From Fibrobacterota bacterium (GTDB taxonomy: Bacteria > Fibrobacterota > Chitinivibrionia > Chitinivibrionales > Chitinispirillaceae): a stretch of DNA of 64,000 nt. This document shows positions 33,983 through 43,337 of the stretch, one piece after another. The notes under the pieces were generated by a model, which was not told the DNA's origin, did no database searches, and was given only the letters and a program-made list of their open reading frames with translations. The DNA is taken from NCBI GenBank assembly GCA_023459055.1, contig JAEWVR010000009.1, forward strand, positions 216,680 to 280,679. Direction: 5' to 3'. How positions within the stretch are numbered: position 1 is the first letter of the stretch; every line of letters starts with the position of its first letter. The translations under genes were made by a program, and so were the position numbers.

Positions 33983-34768
33983 TTAGTGGCCCGTATCTCC
34001 TTCCGCCATCATCACATCATGTAGAAGTTTCACGATCGTACTGTGATCATATTTCAATGCTAAATCATACGCAGTACTCCCATCAGCCCTTTTTGCATTA
34101 ACATCAGCGTTTGCCTCAAGGAGTAGCTTCACGACAGATACGTGACCATTCTGTGATGCGAACATAAGAGCGGTGGACCCATCAGTTCTTTTTGCATCAA
34201 CATCAGCGTTCGCCTCAAGGAGTAGCTGCACGACTGGTGCGTGACCATTCTGTGATGCTAAATACAGAGCGGTGGTCCTATAAGCAGGAGTTTTTGCAGT
34301 AACATCAGCATTTGCCTCCAGGAGTAGTTGCACGACTGATTCATGACCATTCGCCGATGCTAACATAAGGGCAGTGAACCCATTAAAAGTATTTGCATTA
34401 ACATCAGTTTTTGCTTCCAGGAGTAGTTTCGCGACAGATGCGTGACCTTCCTGCGCTGCGAACATAAGAGTGGTGTTTCCATTAGTAATTTTTTCATTAA
34501 CATCAGCTTTTGCTTCCAGGAGTAGCTGCACGACAGAGTCGTGACCTTCCTGCGATGCAACCATAATTGCTGTGGACCCACAATTAATTTTTGCATTAAC
34601 ATCTGCTTTTGTCTTCAGTAGAAGCTTCACGTCAGATGTGTTACCTTCTCGCGAAGCTTCATACAGCCGGGTAGATAATTCAGTATTCTTTTCAAAACAA
34701 CTTAATGTTTGGAAAGACACTAATAAAACTATACTTATTAAGAAAAACGATTGCAGGTTTCTAGCCAT
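33983..34768 (-). CDS. exported ankyrin-repeat protein
   Basis: A 261-residue protein. An N-terminal hydrophobic signal (F-F-L-I-S-I-V-L-L-V-S-F) leads to T-L-S-C, so it is either a lipoprotein with an imperfect lipobox or a plain secreted protein. About seven ankyrin repeats follow at 33-residue intervals, each built on G-x-T-A-L-M-x-A-S-x-x-G-H-x-x-V-V-x-L-L-L-E-A-x-A-D-V. The DNA repeats are strongly similar, so the array may expand or shrink. ATG 34768 is preferred because GGAG precedes it by a few bases; a TTG start upstream would add a non-signal extension. Ankyrin proteins bind other proteins, and the partner is unknown. Confidence 0.85.
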   Translation of the reverse strand: MARNLQSFFLISIVLLVSFQTLSCFEKNTELSTRLYEASREGNTSDVKLLLKTKADVNAKINCGSTAIMVASQEGHDSVVQLLLEAKADVNEKITNGNTTLMFAAQEGHASVAKLLLEAKTDVNANTFNGFTALMLASANGHESVVQLLLEANADVTAKTPAYRTTALYLASQNGHAPVVQLLLEANADVDAKRTDGSTALMFASQNGHVSVVKLLLEANADVNAKRADGSTAYDLALKYDHSTIVKLLHDVMMAEGDTGH

Positions 34769-35105
34769 AAGCACTCCGATGTATAAATTGTAAAGAAGTA
34801 TGATAATGTCAATTTTCAATCGAATTCTTTATCTTTTGTTATACTTATGAGAAAATTATTATCATCCACCAATAATAACATACAAGTCATCAAATTCGCG
34901 AAAATACTCTGAGAATAAATTCTTCCCTCTTACCATGACATCTCCTTAAAAAGGTACTTGAGTCCAATCTGAGCCCGTTCATTACAAAGTTCTCTACATG
35001 CTGAAATCAAAAAAAGGGATTCGGAGTATTATCAACTGACAATGATTATAATATAGCAGCATGAATGGATCATTGGATAATTTTAAACCCACATGTCCGG
35101 TCACT

Positions 35106-36899
35106 TTACTTATAGTCAATTTCACACCTGCCAGCCTGCATTCTGCCACGGGGAAAAATAATACGTACGCTGCCACTGTTATTTTGTGATACAGCAGCAT
35201 TGAAAAGAACCGGAAGTGCAAGCCGGTCATGGGGATTGGCACAACAATACGGAAATGATTTACGCTTAACGCTGCAGGGAATAAATATAGAATCATTTTG
35301 TGAAATCATAATCGAGACATCCCTTGCTTTTCCGGGAAAATATACAAACAGTCTGACTTCTGATACAGATCCATCACATTTGTATTCAATAATATCACCC
35401 GAAGACCCTTTCATCCGATGAAAATCATACTTGAACCGGTATGGTTTCTTATTGGTAAAAGCAGACCCCTTCACATAATGGTATTTTTTACTTGACGCAA
35501 TAAATTCGTCAACAAGCGTATGATGCGTCACCAGAACCGGACCGACAATGTCTGATGCCTCTGAGTATCCTGCTGAATTGTGTGCAAACATGCGGTAGAA
35601 GTATTCTCCATCAAGTGAAACGCTGGTGTCGCTGAACATCGGGCTATATGCAATAACGGTCTCATCCAGTGAAGAGCCAACAGTATTCCAGGGGCCATCA
35701 GGGGATGGTGAACGTTCGATTTGATACCAGAGCGCGCCCGTGGATCCCTGCCAGCTGATTAAAGATGGGTGCGTTACTGGTAGCAGATTCGGAGGAGACG
35801 GAGGGCTGATTGGGGGAAGACCGAGACCACGAATGGTGAATGCACCCTTACGAACTGCAGTCAGAATCGCTTCCTCATCAACCATTTCGTTACGGAAAAA
35901 ACCACCTGGCCAATGCAGCCCCTCACCATGATGCCAGGTAAATCCACCATTACGGTACCGGTAACGAAGTGACCAGATACAAGCACCTGAAGCTGAAGAA
36001 TTGATAATGCGCGGAATTACTTCCTCTGTTTTTTTCAATGACCAGCCCCATTCACCTGCGATATATGCTTTTTTTTCTCTGATTTTACGAATATCACGGG
36101 AAATTCTGTGTGCGCTCTTTTTGTAGTAATGGTTTGAGACAATATCGATATTTGGATCATCAAGAGCAGCAGAACGTATACCATAATTGCCATCCATGAT
36201 CAAATGGTTGGAATCGACCGATTTAATGAATTCGGCCATCTCCCTGAGCCATTTACGGGAAGTGTGCATTTCATTGCCTGTTTCCCAGCAGAGAATTGTC
36301 TTGTCATCTTTATACTGAATTCCGGTTACGCTGTTTCGCCGGTTGCAAATATACCTTACCAGATGGCGATAATCATTTTTTACACTATCACTTTCGAAAC
36401 GGAAATTACCATTACGCAAACGGGCAAATGTTCTTTTTGCCCCCCACCAGGGAGGCCCTTCAAGTAATGGAATGATTATCCGGATGCCGTATTCACTGGC
36501 TATAGCGAGCACCGAGTCCATCACCCTGAATGCGGCTTCATCATAGGTCCGCCATGATGTCAGGTGCTCCGGTCCAATCACCGGATCACGGCTTCGATGC
36601 ACTCTTAAACAATATTGACGAATCACTGTACCTCCTGCCTGTTGCACGGCTTTCATTGCGTCATGAATCTCGAATGCAGAAGGGAGTGACCAGTTATTGG
36701 TATTGGTGAATGCGTAATCATCCTCGAGAAGATGCAGATTGGGAACATTGAATGATATAAAACGAAACAGCGTATCACCATCATATAATCTGTTTCCATT
36801 ACGGGAAATGAAATGCTCAAATGCATTCGCATGCATAGTACAAAAAAGGAGCAGATGAAGCATTGTTAATAAAAATTTGAAGAAATTGTTTTGTTTCAT
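35106..36899 (-). CDS. secreted GH5-like glycoside hydrolase (mannanase-type) with Fn3-like and C-terminal beta domains
   Basis: A 597-residue protein with a signal peptide (F-F-K-F-L-L-T-M-L-H-L-L-L-F). The catalytic part (~25-380) has the clan GH-A fold signs: C-W-E-T-G-N-E-M near 205 (acid/base Glu) and I-A-G-E-W-G-W-S near 281 (nucleophile Glu). The F-I-S-F-N-V-P-N-L-H start is like beta-mannanases of GH5. A Pro-rich linker (P-P-I-S-P-P-S-P-P) leads to a fibronectin-III-like domain, and then a beta-rich tail possibly binding carbohydrate. ATG 36899 is chosen because the signal peptide begins there, although the ribosome binding site is weak. Substrate choice (mannan or related glycan) is inferred from motif style only. 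Confidence 0.82.
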   Translation of the reverse strand: MKQNNFFKFLLTMLHLLLFCTMHANAFEHFISRNGNRLYDGDTLFRFISFNVPNLHLLEDDYAFTNTNNWSLPSAFEIHDAMKAVQQAGGTVIRQYCLRVHRSRDPVIGPEHLTSWRTYDEAAFRVMDSVLAIASEYGIRIIIPLLEGPPWWGAKRTFARLRNGNFRFESDSVKNDYRHLVRYICNRRNSVTGIQYKDDKTILCWETGNEMHTSRKWLREMAEFIKSVDSNHLIMDGNYGIRSAALDDPNIDIVSNHYYKKSAHRISRDIRKIREKKAYIAGEWGWSLKKTEEVIPRIINSSASGACIWSLRYRYRNGGFTWHHGEGLHWPGGFFRNEMVDEEAILTAVRKGAFTIRGLGLPPISPPSPPNLLPVTHPSLISWQGSTGALWYQIERSPSPDGPWNTVGSSLDETVIAYSPMFSDTSVSLDGEYFYRMFAHNSAGYSEASDIVGPVLVTHHTLVDEFIASSKKYHYVKGSAFTNKKPYRFKYDFHRMKGSSGDIIEYKCDGSVSEVRLFVYFPGKARDVSIMISQNDSIFIPCSVKRKSFPYCCANPHDRLALPVLFNAAVSQNNSGSVRIIFPRGRMQAGRCEIDYK

Positions 36900-37228
36900 A
36901 AGTCTTATTGTACCAGTAAAATAATCAGGTACCATTTTGGAAAGGATAAATAAAGTATTTATTATAGTCTTAATAACGTAATAAGTTGATCAGTTTATCA
37001 AAACTAATTAATTGCCGGGGACTTTTTTGAAGCATTCAATAATTGATAATGGTTATGAAGCATTATATTTAATTGACTACCTATTTGATTTTGCGAATTG
37101 CAGGGCAGGGTTTAATTTTTTGACCCGATCCAGCTTACCACAGTATGGCAAATTAACGATAATTTTGCGATAATTAAGAATCAGAATTTCCAATATGTTA
37201 TTATCCTGAATGTTACATAACGGTATAT
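36900..37228. other. intergenic, no gene seen
   Basis: About 330 AT-rich bases separate the carbohydrate-enzyme region from the Hcp-effector cluster. No open frame, terminator or repeat was recognised. Confidence 0.4.
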
Positions 37229-38947
37229 TTACCCGGGAATTATTTCCCGTTCGCGCACCTTAGTCCAGTCGTCAACAACTATAAGCCTTGGAGACATACC
37301 GATATCCTGTAAATCAGTCAATGTCTTGAAATAAAAATACCGTGCGCTGAAGTGAAAATAACGGTGGCGAACCAATTTTATCATATTTTCAACAAGATAA
37401 TTTTTCCAGACAGGTTTTTCAGACTCTTTCCACTGTTTTTGCGGGGTAATTCCCTTTCCTCGACCGAATTCCCCAAGGTACCTGTCTAATCCAACCAGTG
37501 CGCACTGTTCACACCATGCAATTTGTTCGGTTGTCAACTCTTTCCTGATGTCTTCGAGAAGTGTAAAAGATCCTAGAGCATCATAATTTCTCACCTCTTC
37601 TCCACGTGAAAATTGTCCGAAGGCTTCAATCCACGCCTTAATCTTTTCGGTATTCCCCGTTAATGGAGTAGCGGTCACTTTAAGCGGCTTCGGAAGTCGA
37701 AAGTTTAAACCTTCCTGTTTACCATAGTTCATCATGATACGTAAAGGGATTCTATGATAATCACTTAATATTTTTCTACGGGTCACTTTCAGTTCATTGA
37801 AAAAATTTCCTTCCTCCTGTGCAAACCATTGGTCCTCTTTTTTTTCAAATTCATCAGGAAAATACCACCCCTGATTGATAAGCCAGTTGCGATCATTTCG
37901 CACCCGTCTATTCGCAGCCCCCTGTTCAAGGGGGTTTATAATATCTTCATCAAAAACCTGAATATTCTCCTCTACTTCAACCGGATTGTATCCACCCCCG
38001 ATATCACTATGCGCACCGGGAAGACTGAGCTCAACTTTCCTCGCTTCAGATACCCTGCTTATATCTGTCAAGGGGAAATTTTCCCGATACTCATCCGCCG
38101 CGGTGAGGTGGACAATCTTCTTTGCAGAACCAACTGCAGTCAGATGAAGTCCCTCTGTATCATTTCCATGGTCGATACCATGCGATGCGACTGTATCAAA
38201 CAATCCAGCAAAACGTACTTCAATACTTTTAATTTGCGGTTTTACTTTTTTTATTTTGTCTTCATTTGCATCAAGAATTACACGAAGCCTCATTTTCTGT
38301 GGCTCGTTACGGTGTTCCTCCAGAAGTTTCCAGACGAAATACCGCGCTGCAGCAGAACCACGACTGAATCCAAACACATCAACCGTCAAAAGATCAATTA
38401 CCGGAGTATTAAAATCGTAAAGAACTGTCCCCATACTTCTAAATGCATCATTCACTTTTGTATCAACACCATTAATACCCATGCCCAAACTGGCCCCAAT
38501 CACTTTCTCATCTTCCTGCAGATGCCTGGTTCCAATCCCGTCAATGTACAATTTTTCATGTTTCAGAAAATCCGTATTAGCAGTATCCGTATTCAGACTG
38601 TCAAACAATAGAGCGACATTTGAAAAGTCACTGAAGTAGCTATCCCATCCTCTTCCCGGTCCCGACCAGTTTACAATATCCCCTGGACCATGAAGATTAA
38701 AAAAATCATCACGCTTCTTTCTATAATATTCAGGATTGGCTTTTCGGGCCAGAATATTTCCTCTATTGTTAAGTGTTCCATCAAAGAAAACTGAAATCCT
38801 GTATTTTTTCAGTACTGGAGTTATTGATATTCCAGCACCCGTATATTCCGGGTCTGTAACTTTAAAAGGACCGACATTGTAATCCGAACTGCATTCTTTT
38901 GCTATTTCGGGTTCCCATACGGTTGGTACCTTACATTCATTTCCCAT
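37229..38947 (-). CDS. DUF2235 lipase, Tle1-type type VI secretion effector
   Basis: A 572-residue alpha/beta hydrolase of the DUF2235 family. R-I-S-V-F-F-D-G-T-L-N-N near residue 50 is the typical start. G-F-S-R-G-S-A-A-A-R near 190 holds the G-x-S-x-G nucleophile serine. G-L-F-D-T-V-A-S and A-H-S-D-I-G-G-G-Y near 314 are the other family landmarks, carrying the probable acid and a conserved His. Tle1 proteins of this family are antibacterial phospholipases delivered by type VI secretion, and that role fits here because two Hcp genes lie in the same cluster. It begins 28 bases after the annexin-repeat gene. No membrane protein or other obvious immunity gene directly follows it. Confidence 0.85.
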   Translation of the reverse strand: MGNECKVPTVWEPEIAKECSSDYNVGPFKVTDPEYTGAGISITPVLKKYRISVFFDGTLNNRGNILARKANPEYYRKKRDDFFNLHGPGDIVNWSGPGRGWDSYFSDFSNVALLFDSLNTDTANTDFLKHEKLYIDGIGTRHLQEDEKVIGASLGMGINGVDTKVNDAFRSMGTVLYDFNTPVIDLLTVDVFGFSRGSAAARYFVWKLLEEHRNEPQKMRLRVILDANEDKIKKVKPQIKSIEVRFAGLFDTVASHGIDHGNDTEGLHLTAVGSAKKIVHLTAADEYRENFPLTDISRVSEARKVELSLPGAHSDIGGGYNPVEVEENIQVFDEDIINPLEQGAANRRVRNDRNWLINQGWYFPDEFEKKEDQWFAQEEGNFFNELKVTRRKILSDYHRIPLRIMMNYGKQEGLNFRLPKPLKVTATPLTGNTEKIKAWIEAFGQFSRGEEVRNYDALGSFTLLEDIRKELTTEQIAWCEQCALVGLDRYLGEFGRGKGITPQKQWKESEKPVWKNYLVENMIKLVRHRYFHFSARYFYFKTLTDLQDIGMSPRLIVVDDWTKVREREIIPG

Positions 38948-38975
38948 TTTTAATCTCCAGAGATCCAGGGTATTA

Positions 38976-39824
38976 TTATGCTATTTGCAACATTCTGTAC
39001 GTCACATCCTTAACAATTGGTATTACCGAACCGTCCTCGGCCAGGATTTCAATTGTAAACTTAGAGGCATCATCTGTAGGTGCATCGTTAAACAAGACAA
39101 ACACCGAGTCTTCCTTTTTACTGGCAAATTCAGATATTTTTTTCTTCTGATCATAATTGCCGGACCTCGTAAAAAGATGTAACGTGAGTGCCGATTTTTC
39201 TGCAAGATCCGGGGAAAGCCCCATATGTATCCACACTGGCCCTTTTTTTACAATTGGGAACCTTGGTACAAATGGTACCTTGGGATCGCAGGGAACCAGC
39301 GTGCCATCAATACTCAACCTTTTAACAACACGGGTGTCAGACTTGAGTCCTTTATAGTAAAGCCTGAGTGCTTTTTTCAGTTCATCACCGCTTAACTCAT
39401 CGTACAGTTCATCTTCAAGACTGAGCTCCCCGGGATACTGCCTGGCATAGGCCCGCGCGAGTGGATTCATCTGCCCTTCGTCAAGCGCCTTCTGCAAGAC
39501 ATCATATACAGCGTCTTCATCGGTACCACCAAACAATCCTGCATTGAAGGCTTCGTAAAGCCGACTGACCCATGAAGGATCGGAAATATCGGTTGACGAC
39601 GACGTTGACTGTGATACTTCATAAAAAAGGTGTAACGCCTTTTTAAGTTCATCACCACTCATTTCGTCATACAGTTCGTCTTCCAGATCAGGATAGTTGG
39701 CAGTAATAGCGCCTATCTGCCCATGAGCCTCCATCAGTACCGCATATACTTCATCATCGTCAGTACCGATGCCAGAGAAGGCATCCTTGAGACGTGCTAT
39801 CCATTGTTCGCTGTTCGATGACAT
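38976..39824 (-). CDS. annexin-like repeat protein with shared C-terminal domain
   Basis: A 282-residue protein. Two annexin-like repeats are visible. The first (about 10-70) has L-K-D-A-F-S-G-I-G-T-D-D-D-E-V, and the second (about 85-155) has L-Y-E-A-F-N-A-G-L-F-G-G-T-D-E-D-A-V. Each ends in E-D-E-L-Y-D-E-x-S-G-D-E-L-K-K-A-L. The G-T-D-x-D/E loop is the annexin calcium/membrane site pattern. Residues ~190-282 form a second domain with K-G-P-V-W-I-H, L-T-L-H-L-F and G-N-Y-D-Q-K-K. It closely parallels the C-terminus of the protein at 42666-43328. Position between a HET-C protein and a DUF2235 lipase suggests a membrane-targeting effector or carrier. The function is inference. Confidence 0.7.
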   Translation of the reverse strand: MSSNSEQWIARLKDAFSGIGTDDDEVYAVLMEAHGQIGAITANYPDLEDELYDEMSGDELKKALHLFYEVSQSTSSSTDISDPSWVSRLYEAFNAGLFGGTDEDAVYDVLQKALDEGQMNPLARAYARQYPGELSLEDELYDELSGDELKKALRLYYKGLKSDTRVVKRLSIDGTLVPCDPKVPFVPRFPIVKKGPVWIHMGLSPDLAEKSALTLHLFTRSGNYDQKKKISEFASKKEDSVFVLFNDAPTDDASKFTIEILAEDGSVIPIVKDVTYRMLQIA

Positions 39825-39926
39825 ACCGGGTGCCTCTTTACCTGTTTAATTGCACTTTTAACCATACTCACGCCCATTATAATGCATTTCTGTTATATCT
39901 GCCTCTAAAAACCACCACCACCAGGT

Positions 39927-42593
39927 CTAATCTCCAAGCCGTATAAGCAGATCCACAATATTAGTCAACGTTGAATCATCCCCTGTTACCGATTTAGATA
40001 TTTCTTTTGCTTTTTCCAGATAAGCTTTATGGCGTCTGCACTGATATTCAACCCAGGTTGCAGAACTTGCCTTGTCAACTTCCGCAGGGTTCGCTTTTGC
40101 CCAGTTTTCGATGAGTGACAAAATTTTTGCATGATGGTTAAAACTTGAACTGGTATCCATATGCTCAGGATGCACAAAAAAGGTTCGGGCAAGATCCTTG
40201 ACTTCATCAATAGACCGGAAGCCCTCCCATGCATCTTTCATAGCACCACCCACTGCCCGGGCAATTTCGACTGCGCAGAGCGCTGCTGGTTCATGCAGCG
40301 GATGATTATCATGATCTTTTGATAATTGACTATGAGTAGCGTTTTCAGGATTTGCAGTAAAACCCCCAAATTTTGTCTGAAAATCATCAATCGAATCGGA
40401 AGCAAAGCGTATGACTGTTCCGAGTGTAAGATCGATCATTTTCATGGCTTTCCCGATTGTCCGGCACATGAACGTTGAAGCCCGGGGGTATTCCTTGCCG
40501 AGATCTTCCATTACCTTCATGGCAGAATCAGTATTTTCACTCCATTTCTTATCAATATCTTCCATCAGTATTAGTGCCAGTTCCGCACCCGCTGCGCGCT
40601 TACCTGGGATGCATTCTCCTCCATCAATCATGAACTTGGTAATCTCGAAACTCAATGTGGCAATCGTGTCAAGACTGCCAAAAACCCCGGTTACTATCGG
40701 ATAGTGACCATTACTCATTTTTTTTGCCCAGACGACCACTTTTGGATACGTACGCTGTAACACCACTTCAATGAAGTTGCTGTGGGCATAAAAATCTTCG
40801 AGTACATGCAAAGCTGCACCTAAATGCCGAAACCCTTCAGGGGACATATTTGCTGCAAATGCTGCATCAAGTTCATTTTCCACAAATTCCATTGATGTTA
40901 TCGGCCATGGCCCGGTAGTGGCAATGTATTTTTTCAACCAGGTGTTCGCATCAATAGCAAGTTCTGGTGCACCAGGTTCGCTTCCCTGCCGGAAGGGTCC
41001 GAAATCCGGGCCTTTTGGGTCAAGACCGCATGGATTGTCGATATGTTCTTCAGGACGGTAGCAGCCAAGCCGATATTCATCAACACGATAGATCCTCTGT
41101 CCACTTGCATCCCTCTTCTGTCCGAAATGCTGACGAGCGAGATAATCCACTACTCTGGTAAGGGTTTTTCGGGTAAACGAAAACTCCTTGTTGAACATAT
41201 TAAATTTACGTTTAAGGACAAACGGATCAACAATTTGGGAGTAATCACGCATCCAGTTTCCAAAATAAATCTGACGTCTCTGCTCATCGCTAAATCCGAT
41301 TTCATCACGCAGAACAAGTTCTATTCTCTCGTGCGCATACGAACAACACCCCCCGCTGCCAAGACCCGCGCCAAAATATTCATTGTCAATATCCCGATCA
41401 TCACGGTCCTGCTCGTGCTCATTAAGCCACCTTTCCACCGCCCCGGAAAAGCCACTGTAATCAACCTTAAGTGTAACGTCCTGACCATTATTGTGATAGA
41501 CACCAATATCCATAGATGTTTTATTCGGTACATCCCAGTAGATCAGCAGGTAGGCAAAACGTGACCCTTCATCAAGATCTGCATCTCCTTTTACCGTAGA
41601 ATACTGGAACCGAAGCCGGTTATCGACATGATGCCCAAATTCCTCCACCAGAATAGCCAATGTTTTCCATGCATCATCATCACTGGTTTGAGCACTGTTT
41701 ACAACAGGCTTATAAATTTTTATTATGTTTTCATTCTGGTCGTAGGCTCCGTCGTGCCCGCTGATACGTGATTCACAAAGCATAATCGGAGGATTTTTAA
41801 ATGATCCCCCGAGAAGATCATTCCGTAATAATTTTGATGCTGATTCAGGAATGTCGTATCCGAAAATGTTTGCACACCAGATAATGAACTCTTTCTCAGA
41901 CATTTTTCCAGCAAGTTCTTTAAAATAGCTATAGGCAAACGTGCTTGTCAGTTTCTCTTCGACCGTTTTATTCTCATTGTCAACATCCGAATCGTCAGCG
42001 AAAGCTGAATAATCCGCACTACTACCCGAAGCATTTTGAGCAGCACCTCCTGTTTGTTTATTCCCTGCAGAAGTACCTTGCGTCACAATCTGCCCCGGAT
42101 ACGTCCCCCCGTCGTGCCAGTCGGCCATTTCCTTTTTAATATTATCGAGGTTATAAGGAGGGGTCCGGCCGAAATATTGTTGATACGCTGCCACCTGTTC
42201 GTCAATTACATTTCCATAAAAACCGAGATTGTTAAACCGGTGGCTGATGGCAGGATCGTTGCAGTCGCATACGTCAAGGTCAAAGGAGTTTTTCCAGTAG
42301 TATCTGCTTTCCGGTGTTTTTTTTTCGGCATCACCCCTTTCCCACTCTAGGTCGAGCCCTTTTATGTTCCAGTCAGAAACGGGAATGTGCGCCACACCAT
42401 CTTCATCGCATTCATATATCGTTGACGAATCGCCGATTACTCTGCACTTTGCTCTGGGTACAGGATCCTTGTGCGGGTCGGTTAACCTGATAAGGACATG
42501 CCTCGACAAATAGACAACGGCATCCTTATCGTCAACATCGCCATCACCGTCCCAGTCGTAACGACGCCAGTAGGATGCTTTCTCATTTTCCAT
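39927..42593 (-). CDS. HET-C domain protein with EF-hand-like N-terminus and metallopeptidase-like motif
   Basis: An 888-residue protein with several parts. Residues 13-25 read D-W-D-G-D-G-D-V-D-D-K-D, an EF-hand/dockerin-like calcium loop. Residues ~30-85 are a small beta domain (H-V-L-I-R-L-T-D, G-V-A-H-I-P-V). Near 314-321 is E-E-F-G-H-H-V-D followed by D-E-G-S-R-F-A, a variant of a zinc-peptidase H-E-x-G-H signature. From ~410 to 840 it matches the HET-C family: N-W-M-R-D-Y-S-Q, Y-R-P-E-E-H-I-D-N-P, L-H-V-L-E-D-F-Y-A-H-S-N-F and N-H-H-A-K-I. HET-C proteins occur in fungi as incompatibility proteins and in bacteria near type VI genes. It lies in a minus-strand cluster with Hcp proteins and is a candidate effector. 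Confidence 0.8.
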   Translation of the reverse strand: MENEKASYWRRYDWDGDGDVDDKDAVVYLSRHVLIRLTDPHKDPVPRAKCRVIGDSSTIYECDEDGVAHIPVSDWNIKGLDLEWERGDAEKKTPESRYYWKNSFDLDVCDCNDPAISHRFNNLGFYGNVIDEQVAAYQQYFGRTPPYNLDNIKKEMADWHDGGTYPGQIVTQGTSAGNKQTGGAAQNASGSSADYSAFADDSDVDNENKTVEEKLTSTFAYSYFKELAGKMSEKEFIIWCANIFGYDIPESASKLLRNDLLGGSFKNPPIMLCESRISGHDGAYDQNENIIKIYKPVVNSAQTSDDDAWKTLAILVEEFGHHVDNRLRFQYSTVKGDADLDEGSRFAYLLIYWDVPNKTSMDIGVYHNNGQDVTLKVDYSGFSGAVERWLNEHEQDRDDRDIDNEYFGAGLGSGGCCSYAHERIELVLRDEIGFSDEQRRQIYFGNWMRDYSQIVDPFVLKRKFNMFNKEFSFTRKTLTRVVDYLARQHFGQKRDASGQRIYRVDEYRLGCYRPEEHIDNPCGLDPKGPDFGPFRQGSEPGAPELAIDANTWLKKYIATTGPWPITSMEFVENELDAAFAANMSPEGFRHLGAALHVLEDFYAHSNFIEVVLQRTYPKVVVWAKKMSNGHYPIVTGVFGSLDTIATLSFEITKFMIDGGECIPGKRAAGAELALILMEDIDKKWSENTDSAMKVMEDLGKEYPRASTFMCRTIGKAMKMIDLTLGTVIRFASDSIDDFQTKFGGFTANPENATHSQLSKDHDNHPLHEPAALCAVEIARAVGGAMKDAWEGFRSIDEVKDLARTFFVHPEHMDTSSSFNHHAKILSLIENWAKANPAEVDKASSATWVEYQCRRHKAYLEKAKEISKSVTGDDSTLTNIVDLLIRLGD

Positions 42594-42665
42594 AAATCAA
42601 CTGCCCCCCGTACTTGACATAGCAGTACTGTTCACTAAATTTCGGCTACAGTATTACAAGCGCGA

Positions 42666-43328
42666 CTACACAAATCGCTGTTTTGTCTTTCTCAAATCAC
42701 CGTATGGCACACTTCGGAAAATATTTCTCTTACCTCCATCGCTACGAATCACTTCAAGCGAATAGGTTTCGTCCATGGGCGCCTCCTCAAAGAGAAGCAC
42801 AACCGTTTTCCCATTATCATCAGTATAGTTGGCAACCTTCATTTTTTTATCGTAGGTGCCCGAAGCGGAGAAGATATGCAGTGTATCGGTGTTGTTCTTC
42901 GCTTCTGCCGGAGTGTGCTCCACCCGAATCCAAATCGGCCCCTTCTCAAACTTCGTCTTCCCGAAACTCGCATTCGCATCCAGCTGCAGATGGGGTTCCA
43001 GAACAAAATCCTCAATCGCACCCGTAAACGAAACCGCCACCTCCGCAATCGCCCCGGCAACCGTACTCAGCGATGCCTTGACACTCTCAACAGCGTCAGT
43101 TGCGGCATCGACCGCACTGTTCACGGCGCCGGTCACTGTCCCCACGGCATCATTGACCGCGCCTTTTGCGCTGTCGACCGCACTATTGACAGCAGATTTA
43201 GCACTATCCACCGCTCCGGATACTGCACCGGTTGCTGCGCTGGCTGCACTTTTTGCTGCAGCGGCAACATCAACTTTAGGCACTTCGACCTTGGGGACCT
43301 CTACTTTTACATTCAACCCAAATCCCAT
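42666..43328 (-). CDS. Ala-rich protein with shared C-terminal effector-cluster domain
   Basis: A 220-residue protein. The N-terminus has paired V-E-V-P-K repeats, then ~75 residues of Ala/Ser/Val-rich 11-residue-type repeats (S-A-V-D-S-A-K) that should form a long amphipathic helix or hydrophobic surface. The C-terminal ~100 residues hold K-G-P-I-W-I-R-V, T-L-H-I-F-S-A-S-G-T-Y-D-K-K and E-A-P-M-D-E-T-Y-S-L-E-V-I-R. This is the same unnamed domain as in the annexin-repeat protein. The stop of the upstream OmpA-like gene is nine bases away, so co-translation is likely. I cannot name the family. A scaffold or carrier role in the Hcp cluster is inferred. Confidence 0.65.
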   Translation of the reverse strand: MGFGLNVKVEVPKVEVPKVDVAAAAKSAASAATGAVSGAVDSAKSAVNSAVDSAKGAVNDAVGTVTGAVNSAVDAATDAVESVKASLSTVAGAIAEVAVSFTGAIEDFVLEPHLQLDANASFGKTKFEKGPIWIRVEHTPAEAKNNTDTLHIFSASGTYDKKMKVANYTDDNGKTVVLLFEEAPMDETYSLEVIRSDGGKRNIFRSVPYGDLRKTKQRFV

Positions 43329-43337
43329 ATATCTCTC

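Noticed and set aside
37829..38611. 260-codon plus-strand frame inside the DUF2235 gene
   Set aside because: It is exactly antisense to a gene with clear family motifs and has a random-looking composition.
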